A stretch of DNA of 64,000 bases. Origin: Peptoniphilus sp. Its GTDB lineage: Bacteria > Bacillota > Clostridia > Tissierellales > Peptoniphilaceae. The DNA lies in NCBI RefSeq assembly GCF_022767005.1, contig NZ_JALEOV010000103.1, positions 23,968-87,967 of the forward strand, in the 5' to 3' direction. Position 1 is the stretch's first letter; the number at the start of each line of letters is the position of its first letter. This document shows, piece after piece, positions 8,540 through 17,738 of the stretch. Both the position numbers and the translations under genes were made by a program. The notes beneath the pieces were generated by a model, which searched no databases, was not told where the DNA came from, and saw nothing but the letters and a program-made list of their open reading frames with translations.

Positions 8540-8568
8540 TTGCACTTAGCAGCAATTTTTGATAGAAT
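8540..8568 (+). promoter_or_regulatory. Sigma-A promoter of rpmB
   Basis: A TTGCAC -35 box (8540-8545), a 17-nt spacer and a TAGAAT -10 box (8563-8568) precede rpmB by about 32 nt; a strong AAAGGAGGTG ribosome binding site follows at 8587-8596. Confidence 0.7.
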
Positions 8569-8600
8569 ATTTGTTGCTTAATGATTAAAGGAGGTGCGTT

Positions 8601-8792
8601 ATGGCTAAAAGATGTGAAATTTGTGGAAAAGAAAAAAAATTCGGAAATAAAATTTCTTTCTCTCACTCTCGTTCTAACAGAAGCTGGTCTCCTAACATTA
8701 GAAGAGTTAAAGCTGTAGTTAATGGATCAACAAAAAGAATCAACGTGTGCACTAGATGTTTAAGATCTGGTAAAGTCGAAAGAGCTATATAA
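8601..8792 (+). CDS. rpmB: 50S ribosomal protein L28
   Basis: L28 is a structural protein of the large ribosomal subunit near the E site. This 63-aa protein has the family start MAKRCEICGK and the SHSRSNRSWSPNIRRVK block. It is the zinc-ribbon (C+) form, with CEIC at residues 5-8 and CTRC near residues 51-54. Promoter, ribosome binding site and terminator are all visible, making it a monocistronic unit divergent from the asp23-fakA operon, as in most Firmicutes. Confidence 0.98.
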   Translation: MAKRCEICGKEKKFGNKISFSHSRSNRSWSPNIRRVKAVVNGSTKRINVCTRCLRSGKVERAI

Positions 8793-8796
8793 TTAA

Positions 8797-8821
8797 GGGT
8801 CTTAAAAAAGATCCTTTTTTT
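8797..8821 (+). terminator. rpmB terminator
   Basis: A GGGTCTT/AAGATCC stem (one G-U pair) with an A-rich 4-nt loop is followed by seven T, starting 4 nt after the rpmB stop codon. Confidence 0.85.
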
Positions 8822-9174
8822 GTGTATAAGTTACATATCTTGCAAAGCAATAGTTTTTATTTCAATTTGATATTTAATAAAAAATTCTTGGACTTCTAAA
8901 CTGAATCCAAAAATCCGCAATAGTGGTAGAGGTTTTTCCATATCAAATATAAATTCTATATTAAACATTTGGAGGCTCAAAATAATGAGTCTTTCTTTTT
9001 GTTTAAATAACATATGTTAATAATCCTTAATTTAAAATATTTTAGCTTTAAATTAAGGATTATTACATCTTTAAAACTAAAAGGTTTGTTTTATTTTTAC
9101 GCTTATATACATATTAACTTGCTTTTTTCACTTTGAGTCTAGGAATAAATTCCCATAAGTGCAATATTTTAAAC
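8822..9174. other. 350-nt gene-free stretch between rpmB and cstA
   Basis: I see no convincing gene here. A 60-codon minus-strand open frame (8831-9013) has no ribosome binding site and no recognisable similarity. A short minus-strand open stretch near 9114-9175 could be the C-terminal end of a lost protein (ending KVKKAS). The only strong structure is the palindrome at 9018-9065, annotated separately. Confidence 0.5.
9018..9065. repeat. Perfect 19-bp inverted repeat
   Basis: Positions 9018-9036 and 9047-9065 are exact reverse complements over 19 bp (core AATCCTTAATTTAAA), separated by a 10-nt loop. The stem is AT-rich but perfect, and there is no adjacent gene on either side for over 100 nt. 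It could be a transcription stop for either strand, or the palindromic core of a small mobile repeat. Confidence 0.75.
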
Positions 9175-9203
9175 CAAAAAAAGAACGCGTGTAACCGCGT
9201 TCT
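9175..9203 (-). terminator. cstA terminator
   Basis: On the minus strand AGAACGCG pairs perfectly with CGCGTTCT around a GTTACA loop and is followed by eight T; it begins 7 nt after the cstA stop. Confidence 0.9.
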
Positions 9204-9210
9204 ATAAATA

Positions 9211-10653
9211 TTATGCTCTTGCCAAAACTTTTTGTTTGCCACCTTCTTTATAGACAACAAAAGCGTAAAGTATAGCAATTATAACACCTATTATATTTGC
9301 TATCATATAAGGCAAGTTAAAACCAATCTTAGCACCCATAATATAAGCTGTAATGACATAGACATAGAACATACCAGGAATCAAGGATACTAGGAATGCC
9401 TTACCATGACGTTGTAAGTAAATTGAAATCATGGCGAAGGCAAACACAGCGATCGTCTGGTTAGCCCATGCGAAGTATTGCCACAAAACATTAAATCCAT
9501 TTGGACTCAATTTTGCAAAGATTAAGATAGCTAGTACGCATATGAACATACCAATTGATAGACTTAATCTGCTCTTCATAGTTTTTTGTGGAATGTTCAA
9601 GTGATCTGCAATCATAAGTCGTGCAGAACGAAGTGCAGTATCTCCAGAAGTGATTGGAAGAACGATAATTCCAATAATGGCAATTAAACCTCCCACTGTA
9701 CCGAGCATATCATTTGCAACAAGACCTATAACAGCAGGTTTTCCAACAAGACCAGCGTCTATACCTTTGTTGTAAATACCCATTGCAGCTGCCGCCCATA
9801 TCATTGCGATAAAGCCTTCTAGGATCATCATGTCGTAAAATACGAAACGACCTTCACCTTCACTCTTTACAGAACGACCTATTAAAGTCGCTTGTGTAGA
9901 GTGGAATCCTGAAACGATTCCGCAAGCAACAGTTACAAAGAACACTGGTAAAATTGGCGTTCCATTTGGATGTGTGTTTAAATTGCTAAAATCTAAATTA
10001 TCTAATTGATAACCGTTAAAGAACAAACCAAAGAAAATACCGACAGCGGAAAGTAATAGGATGCCGCCAAAAATTGGATAAACTCTACCGATTATCTTAT
10101 CGATTGGGAATAGTGTCGCCGCAATATAATAAGCGAAAATACAAGCATAGACAATCCAAACAACAGGGTTTGTTGACACTGCTTCTTGCTTTAATACATT
10201 AGTGACTATTAAATCTCCGGGAGTATAAATAAACACTGCACCTACGAGAACCATGAGAATGATTACGAAAATATTGTAGATTAAGTATACCTTCTTGCCG
10301 AGATTGCGCTTAATAAGTCCTGGCATTTGTTCGCCACCTGAGCGAATTGAGATCATGCCGCTCATATAATCGTGTAAAGCACCACCAAAAACACATCCGA
10401 TTGGAATCATAAGAAAAGCCAAAGGTCCAAATAAAATTCCTTGAATTGGACCTAGAATCGGTCCAGTTCCTGCAATGTTTAATAATTCAATAAGTGCGTT
10501 CTTTTTTTTGCCCATGGGAACATAGTCGACGCCATCTTGATTTTTAATCGCCGGCGTCTCCCTATCATCCGGTTGAAATACTTTCTCGGCAAATCGGCCA
10601 TAGGCAAAACCACCGATAATTAAAATAGCCAAGCCAATGAGAAATGTAGTCAT
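9211..10653 (-). CDS. cstA: Carbon starvation protein CstA-family transporter
   Basis: CstA-family permeases take up pyruvate or peptides under carbon limitation. This 480-aa protein is the short Gram-positive form (Escherichia coli CstA is about 700 aa). Hallmarks are the LLNIAGTGPILGPIQGILFGP block near residues 57-77, GGALHDYMSGMISIRSGGEQMP near 90-111 and GFHSTQATLIGRS near 245. About 12-14 membrane segments are evident. Arginine is often CGT/CGC and the gene looks more GC-rich (several stretches near 45%) than its neighbours, where AGA dominates; an IS3 remnant lies upstream. Transfer into this locus is plausible. It has its own promoter, leader hairpin and terminator. Confidence 0.9.
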   Translation of the reverse strand: MTTFLIGLAILIIGGFAYGRFAEKVFQPDDRETPAIKNQDGVDYVPMGKKKNALIELLNIAGTGPILGPIQGILFGPLAFLMIPIGCVFGGALHDYMSGMISIRSGGEQMPGLIKRNLGKKVYLIYNIFVIILMVLVGAVFIYTPGDLIVTNVLKQEAVSTNPVVWIVYACIFAYYIAATLFPIDKIIGRVYPIFGGILLLSAVGIFFGLFFNGYQLDNLDFSNLNTHPNGTPILPVFFVTVACGIVSGFHSTQATLIGRSVKSEGEGRFVFYDMMILEGFIAMIWAAAAMGIYNKGIDAGLVGKPAVIGLVANDMLGTVGGLIAIIGIIVLPITSGDTALRSARLMIADHLNIPQKTMKSRLSLSIGMFICVLAILIFAKLSPNGFNVLWQYFAWANQTIAVFAFAMISIYLQRHGKAFLVSLIPGMFYVYVITAYIMGAKIGFNLPYMIANIIGVIIAILYAFVVYKEGGKQKVLARA

Positions 10654-10679
10654 ATTCTTACCTCCTTAAATAAAATTTA

Positions 10680-10712
10680 AAGTTGAGGCTAAAAATAAAA
10701 ATACCTCAACTT
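10680..10712 (-). promoter_or_regulatory. 5'-leader hairpin of cstA
   Basis: AAGTTGAGG and CCTCAACTT form a perfect 9-bp stem with a 15-nt AT-only-like loop. It lies at the very 5' end of the predicted cstA transcript, between the -10 box and the AAGGAGG ribosome binding site, so it could be an operator, an mRNA stabiliser or a weak attenuator. Confidence 0.55.
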
Positions 10713-10722
10713 AATTTTTCTT

Positions 10723-10751
10723 ATTATATTCTTTTTTTTTAAAAAAGACAA
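10723..10751 (-). promoter_or_regulatory. Promoter of cstA
   Basis: On the minus strand a TTGTCT -35 box (10746-10751) and a perfect TATAAT -10 box (10723-10728) are separated by 17 nt. The 10752-10950 stretch further upstream holds no gene that I can see. Confidence 0.65.
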
Positions 10752-10954
10752 TAGAATCATTCACATTTTTTTAAGATTTTCTTAACTTTTAAGACATATG
10801 ATACACTTTTTTTAATTTGGCACAATTTCTTCAAAATCTTTAATTATTGTTTTAAAAAATAATATTACTAAAACCACTTTTTAATTGGATAAATAAATAT
10901 AACTAGATTTTTTAAAACTTATGAAAAACAAACTTCTTAAATAAAAAACTTTTT

Positions 10955-11140
10955 TTGAATTCTAATGCGAAAAATTCTCTAGGGCAAGAATTTAAAAATT
11001 ATAAAGAGTTAATAAATGAAATAGACAAATATGTCAAAAAGAATAATCCAGGCAGAATCAAGGAAAAAATAAAGGGAGTGAACCCTATAATGTTTAGGAT
11101 CCACTCCCCTTTAAATAATACAAAATCATTCTGTGTTTAG
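10955..11140 (+). pseudogene. C-terminal remnant of an IS3-family (IS150-like) transposase
   Basis: An open frame of about 60 codons reads QEFKNYKELINEIDKYV ... RIKEKIKGVNPIMFRIHS, the pattern seen at the very end of IS3-group OrfB integrases (ELxxxIxxYIxxYNxxRIKxKLKGMSPIxYR). The DDE catalytic core is missing and there is no start with a ribosome binding site, so this is a relic. A nearly perfect GGGAGTG/CACTCCC inverted repeat within the last 45 nt may be part of the old element end. It lies between cstA and folC, marking past insertion here. Confidence 0.7.
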
Positions 11141-11180
11141 GCGTTCAGTTCATTCTCTGGATTTTTGGCACTCATATTTT

Positions 11181-12458
11181 TTAATTTAATTTTTCTAAAA
11201 ATATTTTTCTAATGTCCTTAATTAAATATAAAGACCCACACCACAAAATCATGTCGCCTTCTTCTGCAAGTTCTAGAGTTTTTTCTACAGCCTTTTCTCT
11301 ATTTTTTATTGCAAAAATTTCTTTTCTTGAAAACTTTTTAAATTCACTCATAAGAACATCAATTTCTGTAAATCTATCGTTGTCAATTTCCGTTAAGACG
11401 ATTTTATCTGCAATATTTTCGATTTTTTTTAAAATTTTATCGTGATCCTTATCCTTTAAAAGACTAAATCCTAAAATTAATTTATTATATTTGAATTTTT
11501 TTATGCTTTCTTCAATTTTTTCAATTGAGTCTAAATTATGAGATCCGTCAATTACTACAAGTGGATTTTTAGAAAGACATTCTGTCCTGCCAATATTCTT
11601 TGCATTTTTTAGTCCAAATTTTATTTTTTCTTCATCTAAGTTGTACTCAGTTTTTAAGAAATCTAAAACCATTAGTGCAAGTGAAGCATTTAATATTTGA
11701 TGCTCTCCTATTAGATTTATTTCAACATCTTTATAATTTCTAAAGTTAAATTTATTTCCAAACTCATTGGACTTTAAAATTTCAACTTCATTCTCCTTAA
11801 ATTCGTCAAAGGTAGAATTTTTATCTCTGCTAATTTTTCTAAGAACTTCTTCTGCCTCCTTCTCTTGAGGATAACTAAAGATATGGGAATTTTCTTTTAT
11901 AATTCCACCCTTTTCCCTTGCAATTTTCCCTATTGTATCGCCCAAAATATTTGCGTGGTCAAGAGAAATGTGGCAAAAAACTGAAATTGATTTTTCCATT
12001 ACATTAGTTGCGTCAACTCTTCCACCCATTCCAACTTCCATTACAGCAAAGTCTACTTTTTCCCTCGCAAAAAAAATGTAAGCAAGGGATGTTAAAATTT
12101 CAAATCCACTTACAAAAATTTTTTTCTCGTCAAGTTCTTCTACTTTTTCTCTAATTTCTGAAGCTAATTTTGCAAAGTTTTCTTCAGATATTTCTATATT
12201 ATTGATTTTAATTTCTTCACGAATGTTTGTTATGTAGGGTGAAGTAAATTTTCCCACAGAAAAATTATTTTCCTTTAAGGAATTTGCAATAAAACTTGCA
12301 ACTGAACCCTTTCCATTTGTTCCAGTAATGTGTATTATTTTTAATTTATCTTGTGGCTTGTTAAATATCTCTAAAAGTGTTTTTATATTGTCCGTTGTGA
12401 ACTCACCAAGAGGAATATTCCTATTTTCAATCCAATTAACTGATTCAGTGTAATTCAT
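11181..12458 (-). CDS. folC: Folylpolyglutamate synthase / dihydrofolate synthase
   Basis: FolC adds glutamate to dihydropteroate and to reduced folates, using ATP. From ATG 12458 the protein is about 425 aa; this start is favoured over an ATG 48 nt upstream by an AAAGGAG site 6 nt before it. Family motifs are the Mur-ligase P-loop HITGTNGKGSV, the KFTSPYI block, MEVGMGGRVDATNV, the Mg-binding HISLDHANILGDTI and KGGIIKEN. It is monocistronic, divergent from brnQ. An AATACCAG/CTGGTACT imperfect hairpin sits in its leader at about 12480-12504. Confidence 0.94.
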   Translation of the reverse strand: MNYTESVNWIENRNIPLGEFTTDNIKTLLEIFNKPQDKLKIIHITGTNGKGSVASFIANSLKENNFSVGKFTSPYITNIREEIKINNIEISEENFAKLASEIREKVEELDEKKIFVSGFEILTSLAYIFFAREKVDFAVMEVGMGGRVDATNVMEKSISVFCHISLDHANILGDTIGKIAREKGGIIKENSHIFSYPQEKEAEEVLRKISRDKNSTFDEFKENEVEILKSNEFGNKFNFRNYKDVEINLIGEHQILNASLALMVLDFLKTEYNLDEEKIKFGLKNAKNIGRTECLSKNPLVVIDGSHNLDSIEKIEESIKKFKYNKLILGFSLLKDKDHDKILKKIENIADKIVLTEIDNDRFTEIDVLMSEFKKFSRKEIFAIKNREKAVEKTLELAEEGDMILWCGSLYLIKDIRKIFLEKLN

Positions 12459-12574
12459 ATCAATCTCCTTTATAAAAATAGTACCAGAATTTTTACTGGT
12501 ATTCAATATTTTAGTATATCAAATTCTATGCAATTGTGGTAAAATAGAAAAAATAATTAATTGGAGGTTAAAAG

Positions 12575-13882
12575 ATGAATAATGAAATTCGAATGAAAGA
12601 TTTATTTGTAATCGGTTTTGCACTTTTTGCAATGTTTTTTGGTGCAGGAAATTTAATTTTTCCACCCTATCTAGGACTTATATCGGGTTCACAATGGTGG
12701 ATTGGATTTCTAGGCTTTACTATTACAGACGCAGGATTAGGCCTTCTTGCAATCATTGCTCTTTCTAAATACGATGGAAATTTAAATGTTCTAGCTTCAA
12801 GGGTTAATAAAGCTTTTGCAATTATTATTTCAACAGCAATTATTTTATGTATTGGACCTTTCTTAGCAACTCCTAGAACTGCAGCTACTACTTATGAAAT
12901 AGCTATTATGCCAATTTTTGGCGAATCTGTAAATAGATATTTATTCTCTGTGTTTTTCTTTATTATAGCTTGTCTTTTAAGTATAAGACCAAGCAAGGTT
13001 GTAGATATAGTAGGTAAATTTTTAACACCTTCGCTAATAATTTGTATGGCAGTTCTAATTGTAAATGGAATTCTTAATCCAATTGGAGAAATTGCAAATA
13101 CCACTATGATTGACAATATACTTGAAAAGGGAATTGCTGATGGTTATCAAACTATGGATGCCATTGCAGGATGTATGTTTGCACTAGTTGTAATAAATGC
13201 TGTTAAGACTAGAAAATATTCTTCGCAGACACTAGAAATTAAGGCAACTATTTATTCAGGAATTATTGCAGCTATATGTCTTGCTTTTATCTATGGCGGT
13301 TTAGTATACCTTGGCGCACAAACTTCAAGCCTTGGCATCTATGACATAAATACAGATAACACTCAACTTCTTGTAGATATTACAAATATAGTTCTTGGTG
13401 GAGTTGGAGTATATATCTTGGCAATTATAACAGCACTTGCTTGTCTTACAACTGCAATTGGTTTGATTTCAGCTGCAGGTAACTTTTTCAACGAACTAAG
13501 CAAAGGTAAAGTTTCTTACGAAATTGTAGTTATTATTTGTTCTATTGTTTCTTGTGCAATTTCAATGCTTGGTGTAAGCCAAATAATTAAAATTTCTGCG
13601 CCAATTCTTGAAACACTTTATCCTTGTGCAATGACCATTGTTTTAATAGGATTGTTTAATGACAAAATTAAAGACGACTTAGTCTTCAAAATTCCATCTA
13701 TAATTTCACTTGTGTTTGGTCTTTTATATGTATTAAAGGGTAATGGACTTCTTGGCGGGCTTAATGATATACTAGCAAAACTTCCTCTTGCTGTATTTGG
13801 TCTTGGTTGGGTTGTTCCAACTTTAATTGGCCTAGTGATAGCAATTGTAATTTCAAACTTTAGAAAGCCACAAGAGGCTTAA
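12575..13882 (+). CDS. brnQ: Branched-chain amino acid:cation symporter (LIVCS family)
   Basis: BrnQ carriers import leucine, isoleucine and valine with Na+ or H+. This 435-aa protein has about 12 membrane segments. The N-terminal GFALFAMFFGAGNLIFPPYLG block (residues about 14-34) and the later ATPRTAATTYEIA segment are diagnostic of the family. ATG 12575 has a TTGGAGG site 8 nt upstream. It is a single-gene unit divergent from folC and convergent with radA, closed by a bidirectional terminator. No leucine-responsive leader (T-box) was seen in the short 5' region. Confidence 0.95.
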   Translation: MNNEIRMKDLFVIGFALFAMFFGAGNLIFPPYLGLISGSQWWIGFLGFTITDAGLGLLAIIALSKYDGNLNVLASRVNKAFAIIISTAIILCIGPFLATPRTAATTYEIAIMPIFGESVNRYLFSVFFFIIACLLSIRPSKVVDIVGKFLTPSLIICMAVLIVNGILNPIGEIANTTMIDNILEKGIADGYQTMDAIAGCMFALVVINAVKTRKYSSQTLEIKATIYSGIIAAICLAFIYGGLVYLGAQTSSLGIYDINTDNTQLLVDITNIVLGGVGVYILAIITALACLTTAIGLISAAGNFFNELSKGKVSYEIVVIICSIVSCAISMLGVSQIIKISAPILETLYPCAMTIVLIGLFNDKIKDDLVFKIPSIISLVFGLLYVLKGNGLLGGLNDILAKLPLAVFGLGWVVPTLIGLVIAIVISNFRKPQEA

Positions 13883-13887
13883 TGTAA

Positions 13888-13924
13888 AAAACTCTTCTTA
13901 CTATAATAGTAAAAAGAGTTTTTT
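13888..13924. terminator. Bidirectional terminator between brnQ and radA
   Basis: AAAACTCTT pairs with AAGAGTTTT, and the stem continues through TTACTA/TAGTAA after one mismatch. It has T-runs on both sides, serving brnQ (+) and the ctsR-radA operon (-). Confidence 0.85.
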
Positions 13925-13930
13925 GTCTAT

Positions 13931-15298
13931 TTATATGCTAAATATTTTTTGTAGAACTTCTAAAATATTTGTCATCTTAATAACTTGAAGATTCTTATAA
14001 TTTTCTTCCTTTACATTGGAATATTTTGAAACATAGGCTTTTTTAAAACCCATTCGCTCTGCTTCTTTAAGCCTAACATCTAAGCTTGGAACATTTTTTA
14101 GTTCGCCAGTAAGACCAACGTCGGCAATGAAAACTGAATTTGCCTCCACAGGCTTATTGAGAGTAGAAGAAACTATGGAGACCATTACAGATAAATTTGA
14201 TGCCTGTTCCTTAACCTTAATTCCTCCAGCAGACTTTACCACAATATTTTTATCCAAAAATTTTATTCCCGCTCTTTCTTCTAAAATTGAAACTAAAGTA
14301 TTTAAGTGTTCCCTTCTAATAGATTCCGAAATCCTTGACGGATAAGGAAGAAATGTCTTTGAAGCTAAGGCTTCTGTCTCCAAAATTATTGGTCTAGTTC
14401 CCTCTCTTATAACAGAAAGAGATGAGCCTGCAACTTGTTCATTTTCTGACCTTCTTGTCATAAAGTATTCTGAAGGATTGTCGATAGAAATCATTCCCTT
14501 TTCAGTCATTGAAAAAAATCCAATCTCACCAGTGGAACCATATCTATTTTTTGTCGCCATTAAAGATCTCAAATCCTCTGATGAATCACCCTCAATTAAT
14601 AAAACTGTGTCCACTAAATGTTCAAGACTTCTAACTCCTGCAAGTTCATCTTGCTTAGTCATTTGACCAACTAAAAAAATCATTCGTGGCTTGTTAATGT
14701 CCTTTGCAATTTCTGTCATCTTATAGGCACACTCCATGGTCTGTGTTGGAGTGCCTGGTCTTTGAGGAAATTCGTCTAGGGTAAAAGTTTGAATTGAATC
14801 AATAATTATAAACTGTGGATCAATTTTTTCCACTTGATCCAAAACTGAATTAAGAGAATTTACTGAATAAACCCAAATATTTTCAGAAAGCTTGTCCAAA
14901 ATTCTTTCAGCTCTCATTTTTATTTGCGTTTCAGATTCTTCTCCCGATGCGTAAAGAACTCTCATTCCTTTATTTGCAAGGTCATTTGCAACTTGCATAA
15001 GGAGGGTTGACTTTCCAGAGCCAGGCTTTGCTGTTAAAATGCTCACAGAATCTCTCACAATTCCGCCACCCATTACTCTATTAAATTCCTCAATGCTAGT
15101 CTTTACTCTTTCATCAGAGGAAACTTCTACTGATTTAAGTTTAAGTGCATCTTTGTTATTTTTAGAAGGAGCCTTTTTGCCAGGCTCCTCTTCTTTTTCT
15201 TCTAAAGTGTTCCACGAGTTACAGTTTGGACATTTTCCAAAAAATCCTTGGGAAATATATCCGCAATTACTGCACTGATACACTATTTTCTTTTTCAT
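13931..15298 (-). CDS. radA: DNA repair protein RadA
   Basis: RadA is a RecA-like ATPase, related to DnaB in activity, that drives branch migration during recombination. The 455-aa protein has the N-terminal C4 zinc finger (C9, C12, C23, C26), Walker A KPGSGKST (residues 91-98), the RadA signature TKNRYGSTGEIG (family form KNRFG, here with Tyr) and a C-terminal Lon-protease-like domain (SAGGIKVKEQASNL, FIADVGLTGELK). The start overlaps the 3' end of clpC by 32 nt, so it is the last gene of the CtsR operon, as in Bacillus and many clostridia. Confidence 0.96.
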   Translation of the reverse strand: MKKKIVYQCSNCGYISQGFFGKCPNCNSWNTLEEKEEEPGKKAPSKNNKDALKLKSVEVSSDERVKTSIEEFNRVMGGGIVRDSVSILTAKPGSGKSTLLMQVANDLANKGMRVLYASGEESETQIKMRAERILDKLSENIWVYSVNSLNSVLDQVEKIDPQFIIIDSIQTFTLDEFPQRPGTPTQTMECAYKMTEIAKDINKPRMIFLVGQMTKQDELAGVRSLEHLVDTVLLIEGDSSEDLRSLMATKNRYGSTGEIGFFSMTEKGMISIDNPSEYFMTRRSENEQVAGSSLSVIREGTRPIILETEALASKTFLPYPSRISESIRREHLNTLVSILEERAGIKFLDKNIVVKSAGGIKVKEQASNLSVMVSIVSSTLNKPVEANSVFIADVGLTGELKNVPSLDVRLKEAERMGFKKAYVSKYSNVKEENYKNLQVIKMTNILEVLQKIFSI

Positions 15299-17738
15299 TT
15301 TTCTTCTGTTTAGTCCTTTTAACTTTTTCTATTTGAATTTTTTTGTACTTAACATCTACTAAAATTTCATCGCCTTCTTTTATGTTTCCATCTAAAAATT
15401 CATCGGCAATTTTATCTTCAATTAATTTTGTAATAGTCCTTTGAAGTGGTCTTGCACCAAACACTTTATCATAACCTTCATCAACTAAGAAATTAATGAG
15501 TTTATTTGAGTAATTTGCTTTAATACCCATTTCAGAAAGCCTATCGCTTAATTTATTGAGCATGTTTTTTACAATATCTTTAATTTCAGTTTTTTCAAGA
15601 GTTTTAAATATTACTACATCGTCAACTCTGTTTAAAAATTCAGGCCTAAATTTTTGCTTTAAAGATTCCATTATGATTTTCTTCATATTTTCATATTCAC
15701 TTTTCTTTTCAGTGCTTTCTGAAGTTGAAAAACCAAGAACTGAATTTTTTGCAAGTAGGTTTGCCCCTGCATTAGAAGTCATAATTATAACAGTATCTTT
15801 AAAGTTTACAGTCCTTCCCTTTGAATCAGTAACTCTGCCTTCGTCTAAAATTTGTAGCAAAATATTGAAAATATCTGGATGTGCCTTTTCAATTTCGTCT
15901 AAAAGAATTACTGAATAAGGATGAGTCCTTACTGCTTCAGTAAGTTCGCCACCTTCTTCATATCCAACATATCCTGGAGGAGAACCAACAAGTCTTGATA
16001 CAGTAAATTTTTCCATGTACTCAGACATATCAAATCTAATCATATTTTCTTCTTTACCAAATAAATTTTTGGCAAGGCTTTTTGCAAGGAAAGTCTTACC
16101 AACACCAGTTGGTCCAACAAATATAAAGCTTCCAATTGGCTTATTCGGATCTTTAAGCCCAATCCTTGACCTCTTAATTGCCTTTGCAAGAGTCTTAACA
16201 GCGTCATCTTGACCTTTTACATCTTCTTTTAACTTACTATCAAGTTCTCTTAACTTTTCAGTTTCTTCTTCAGTCATATCTGTTACAGGAACTTTTGACC
16301 ATTCAGAAACTATTTCAGCAATAAGTTCTGGAGTTACTTTTTTCTTTGATTCTTTTTCTTCAAATTTTTTTATTTCTTCTTTGTATTTTTCTTCAATATT
16401 TTTTTGTTCATCGCGAAGATTTGCAGCAAGTTCATAATCTTGATTTTTTACTGCCTCAGATTTTTTATTTTCAATTTCTTCAAGCTCCTTTTTGTATTTT
16501 TCTTCAAATTCAGGAACTTTGTAGGATTCAATTTTAAGTTTTGAACTTGCCTCGTCTATTAAATCAATAGCCTTATCAGGTAAAAATCTATCATTTAAAT
16601 ATCTATCGGAATATTTTACAGCAGCCTCAATAGTTTCCTCAGGAATCACTACATGATGATGCTTTTCATAAATTTTTTTGAGTCCCCTTAAAATTTTTAT
16701 AGAATCTTCAACGCTTGGTTCATCAACCATTATTGGCATAAGTCTTCTCTCAAAGGCTGAATCTTTTTCAATTTTCTTTCTATACTCAGAAATTGTTGTA
16801 GCCCCAATAACTTGAATAACTGACTTAGTAAGCATTGGTTTTAAAATATTCGATGCATCAAGAGATCCTTCGGCTGAACCTGCGCCAATTATTATATGCA
16901 TTTCATCAATAAATAAAATGATGTTTTTGTTTTTTGCAGCTTCATTAGTTACATTTTTTAATCTCTCTTCAAAGTCTCCTCTGTATTTTGAACCTGCAAT
17001 AAGCTGAGAAATATCAAGAGTTAAAATTACTTTATTTTTCATAATTTCCGGCACATCTCCTGCGACAATTTTTGCAGCAAGTCCTTCTGCAATTGCAGTT
17101 TTACCAACACCAGGTTCTCCAATTAGTACAGGATTATTTTTTGTCCTTCTTGACAAAACTTGAATAACTCTCTTTATTTCCTTTTCTCTTCCAATTACAG
17201 GATCAATTTTTCCTTCTTCAGCCTTTTTATTTAAATTTGTAGTATATTTTTCCAAAGCTTCGGAAGAAATTTCCCCATCTCCTTCTTCAGAAGTTTCATA
17301 TTCTTCCATATTGTTTAAAATGTCATTTTCAAGACTCATAATATCAATGCCAAGTCTTTTTAGAACTAATATGGCAACACCTTGACCCTCGCGCAAAATT
17401 CCAAGGAGAAGATGTTCTGTTGAAACTGTAACTTCTCCCATTTCTCTTGAAACTTCAAAAGCAAGTTCAAAAATTCTCTTAGTCCTTGGAGTGTACGCAA
17501 TACTGGATACAACTGGACCTTGACCACTGCTAACTATATCAAGTGTGGCTTCCTTAGCCTTTTTATAATCGATGCCAAGTTTTGATAAAATGTGTGCCCC
17601 TGTGTCTGTTCCTTCTCTTATTATTCCAAGAAGAATGTGTTCTGAACCTATATATGGATGTTTTTGTTCCCTTGCCTCTTGCTGTGCAAAAAGAATAGCC
17701 TTTTGTGATTTTTCACTAAATTTTCCAAACATACTCAT
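15267..17738 (-). CDS. clpC: ATP-dependent Clp protease ATP-binding subunit ClpC
   Basis: ClpC unfolds proteins and feeds them to ClpP, with McsB-marked or adaptor-bound substrates in Bacillus. The 823-aa protein has two N-terminal Clp repeats (residues about 1-150), AAA-1 with GEPGVGKTA near 205, a UVR-containing middle coiled coil (about 410-480) and AAA-2 with GPTGVGKTF near 545, followed by the D2-small domain ending in a Lys-rich tail. This is ClpC architecture rather than ClpA or ClpB. The ATG follows GGAGG and overlaps the mcsB stop by 4 nt. It is under the CtsR sites at 19.7 kb. Confidence 0.96.
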   Translation of the reverse strand: MSMFGKFSEKSQKAILFAQQEAREQKHPYIGSEHILLGIIREGTDTGAHILSKLGIDYKKAKEATLDIVSSGQGPVVSSIAYTPRTKRIFELAFEVSREMGEVTVSTEHLLLGILREGQGVAILVLKRLGIDIMSLENDILNNMEEYETSEEGDGEISSEALEKYTTNLNKKAEEGKIDPVIGREKEIKRVIQVLSRRTKNNPVLIGEPGVGKTAIAEGLAAKIVAGDVPEIMKNKVILTLDISQLIAGSKYRGDFEERLKNVTNEAAKNKNIILFIDEMHIIIGAGSAEGSLDASNILKPMLTKSVIQVIGATTISEYRKKIEKDSAFERRLMPIMVDEPSVEDSIKILRGLKKIYEKHHHVVIPEETIEAAVKYSDRYLNDRFLPDKAIDLIDEASSKLKIESYKVPEFEEKYKKELEEIENKKSEAVKNQDYELAANLRDEQKNIEEKYKEEIKKFEEKESKKKVTPELIAEIVSEWSKVPVTDMTEEETEKLRELDSKLKEDVKGQDDAVKTLAKAIKRSRIGLKDPNKPIGSFIFVGPTGVGKTFLAKSLAKNLFGKEENMIRFDMSEYMEKFTVSRLVGSPPGYVGYEEGGELTEAVRTHPYSVILLDEIEKAHPDIFNILLQILDEGRVTDSKGRTVNFKDTVIIMTSNAGANLLAKNSVLGFSTSESTEKKSEYENMKKIIMESLKQKFRPEFLNRVDDVVIFKTLEKTEIKDIVKNMLNKLSDRLSEMGIKANYSNKLINFLVDEGYDKVFGARPLQRTITKLIEDKIADEFLDGNIKEGDEILVDVKYKKIQIEKVKRTKQKKNEKENSVSVQ

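Noticed and set aside
8445..8666. A 73-codon minus-strand frame across the rpmB promoter and gene start
   Set aside because: Phe-rich low-complexity translation antisense to rpmB and its promoter; a shadow of AT-rich sequence.
8831..9013. A 60-codon minus-strand frame between rpmB and cstA
   Set aside because: No ribosome binding site, no recognisable similarity, and it begins beside a long palindrome; kept only as part of the gene-free stretch.
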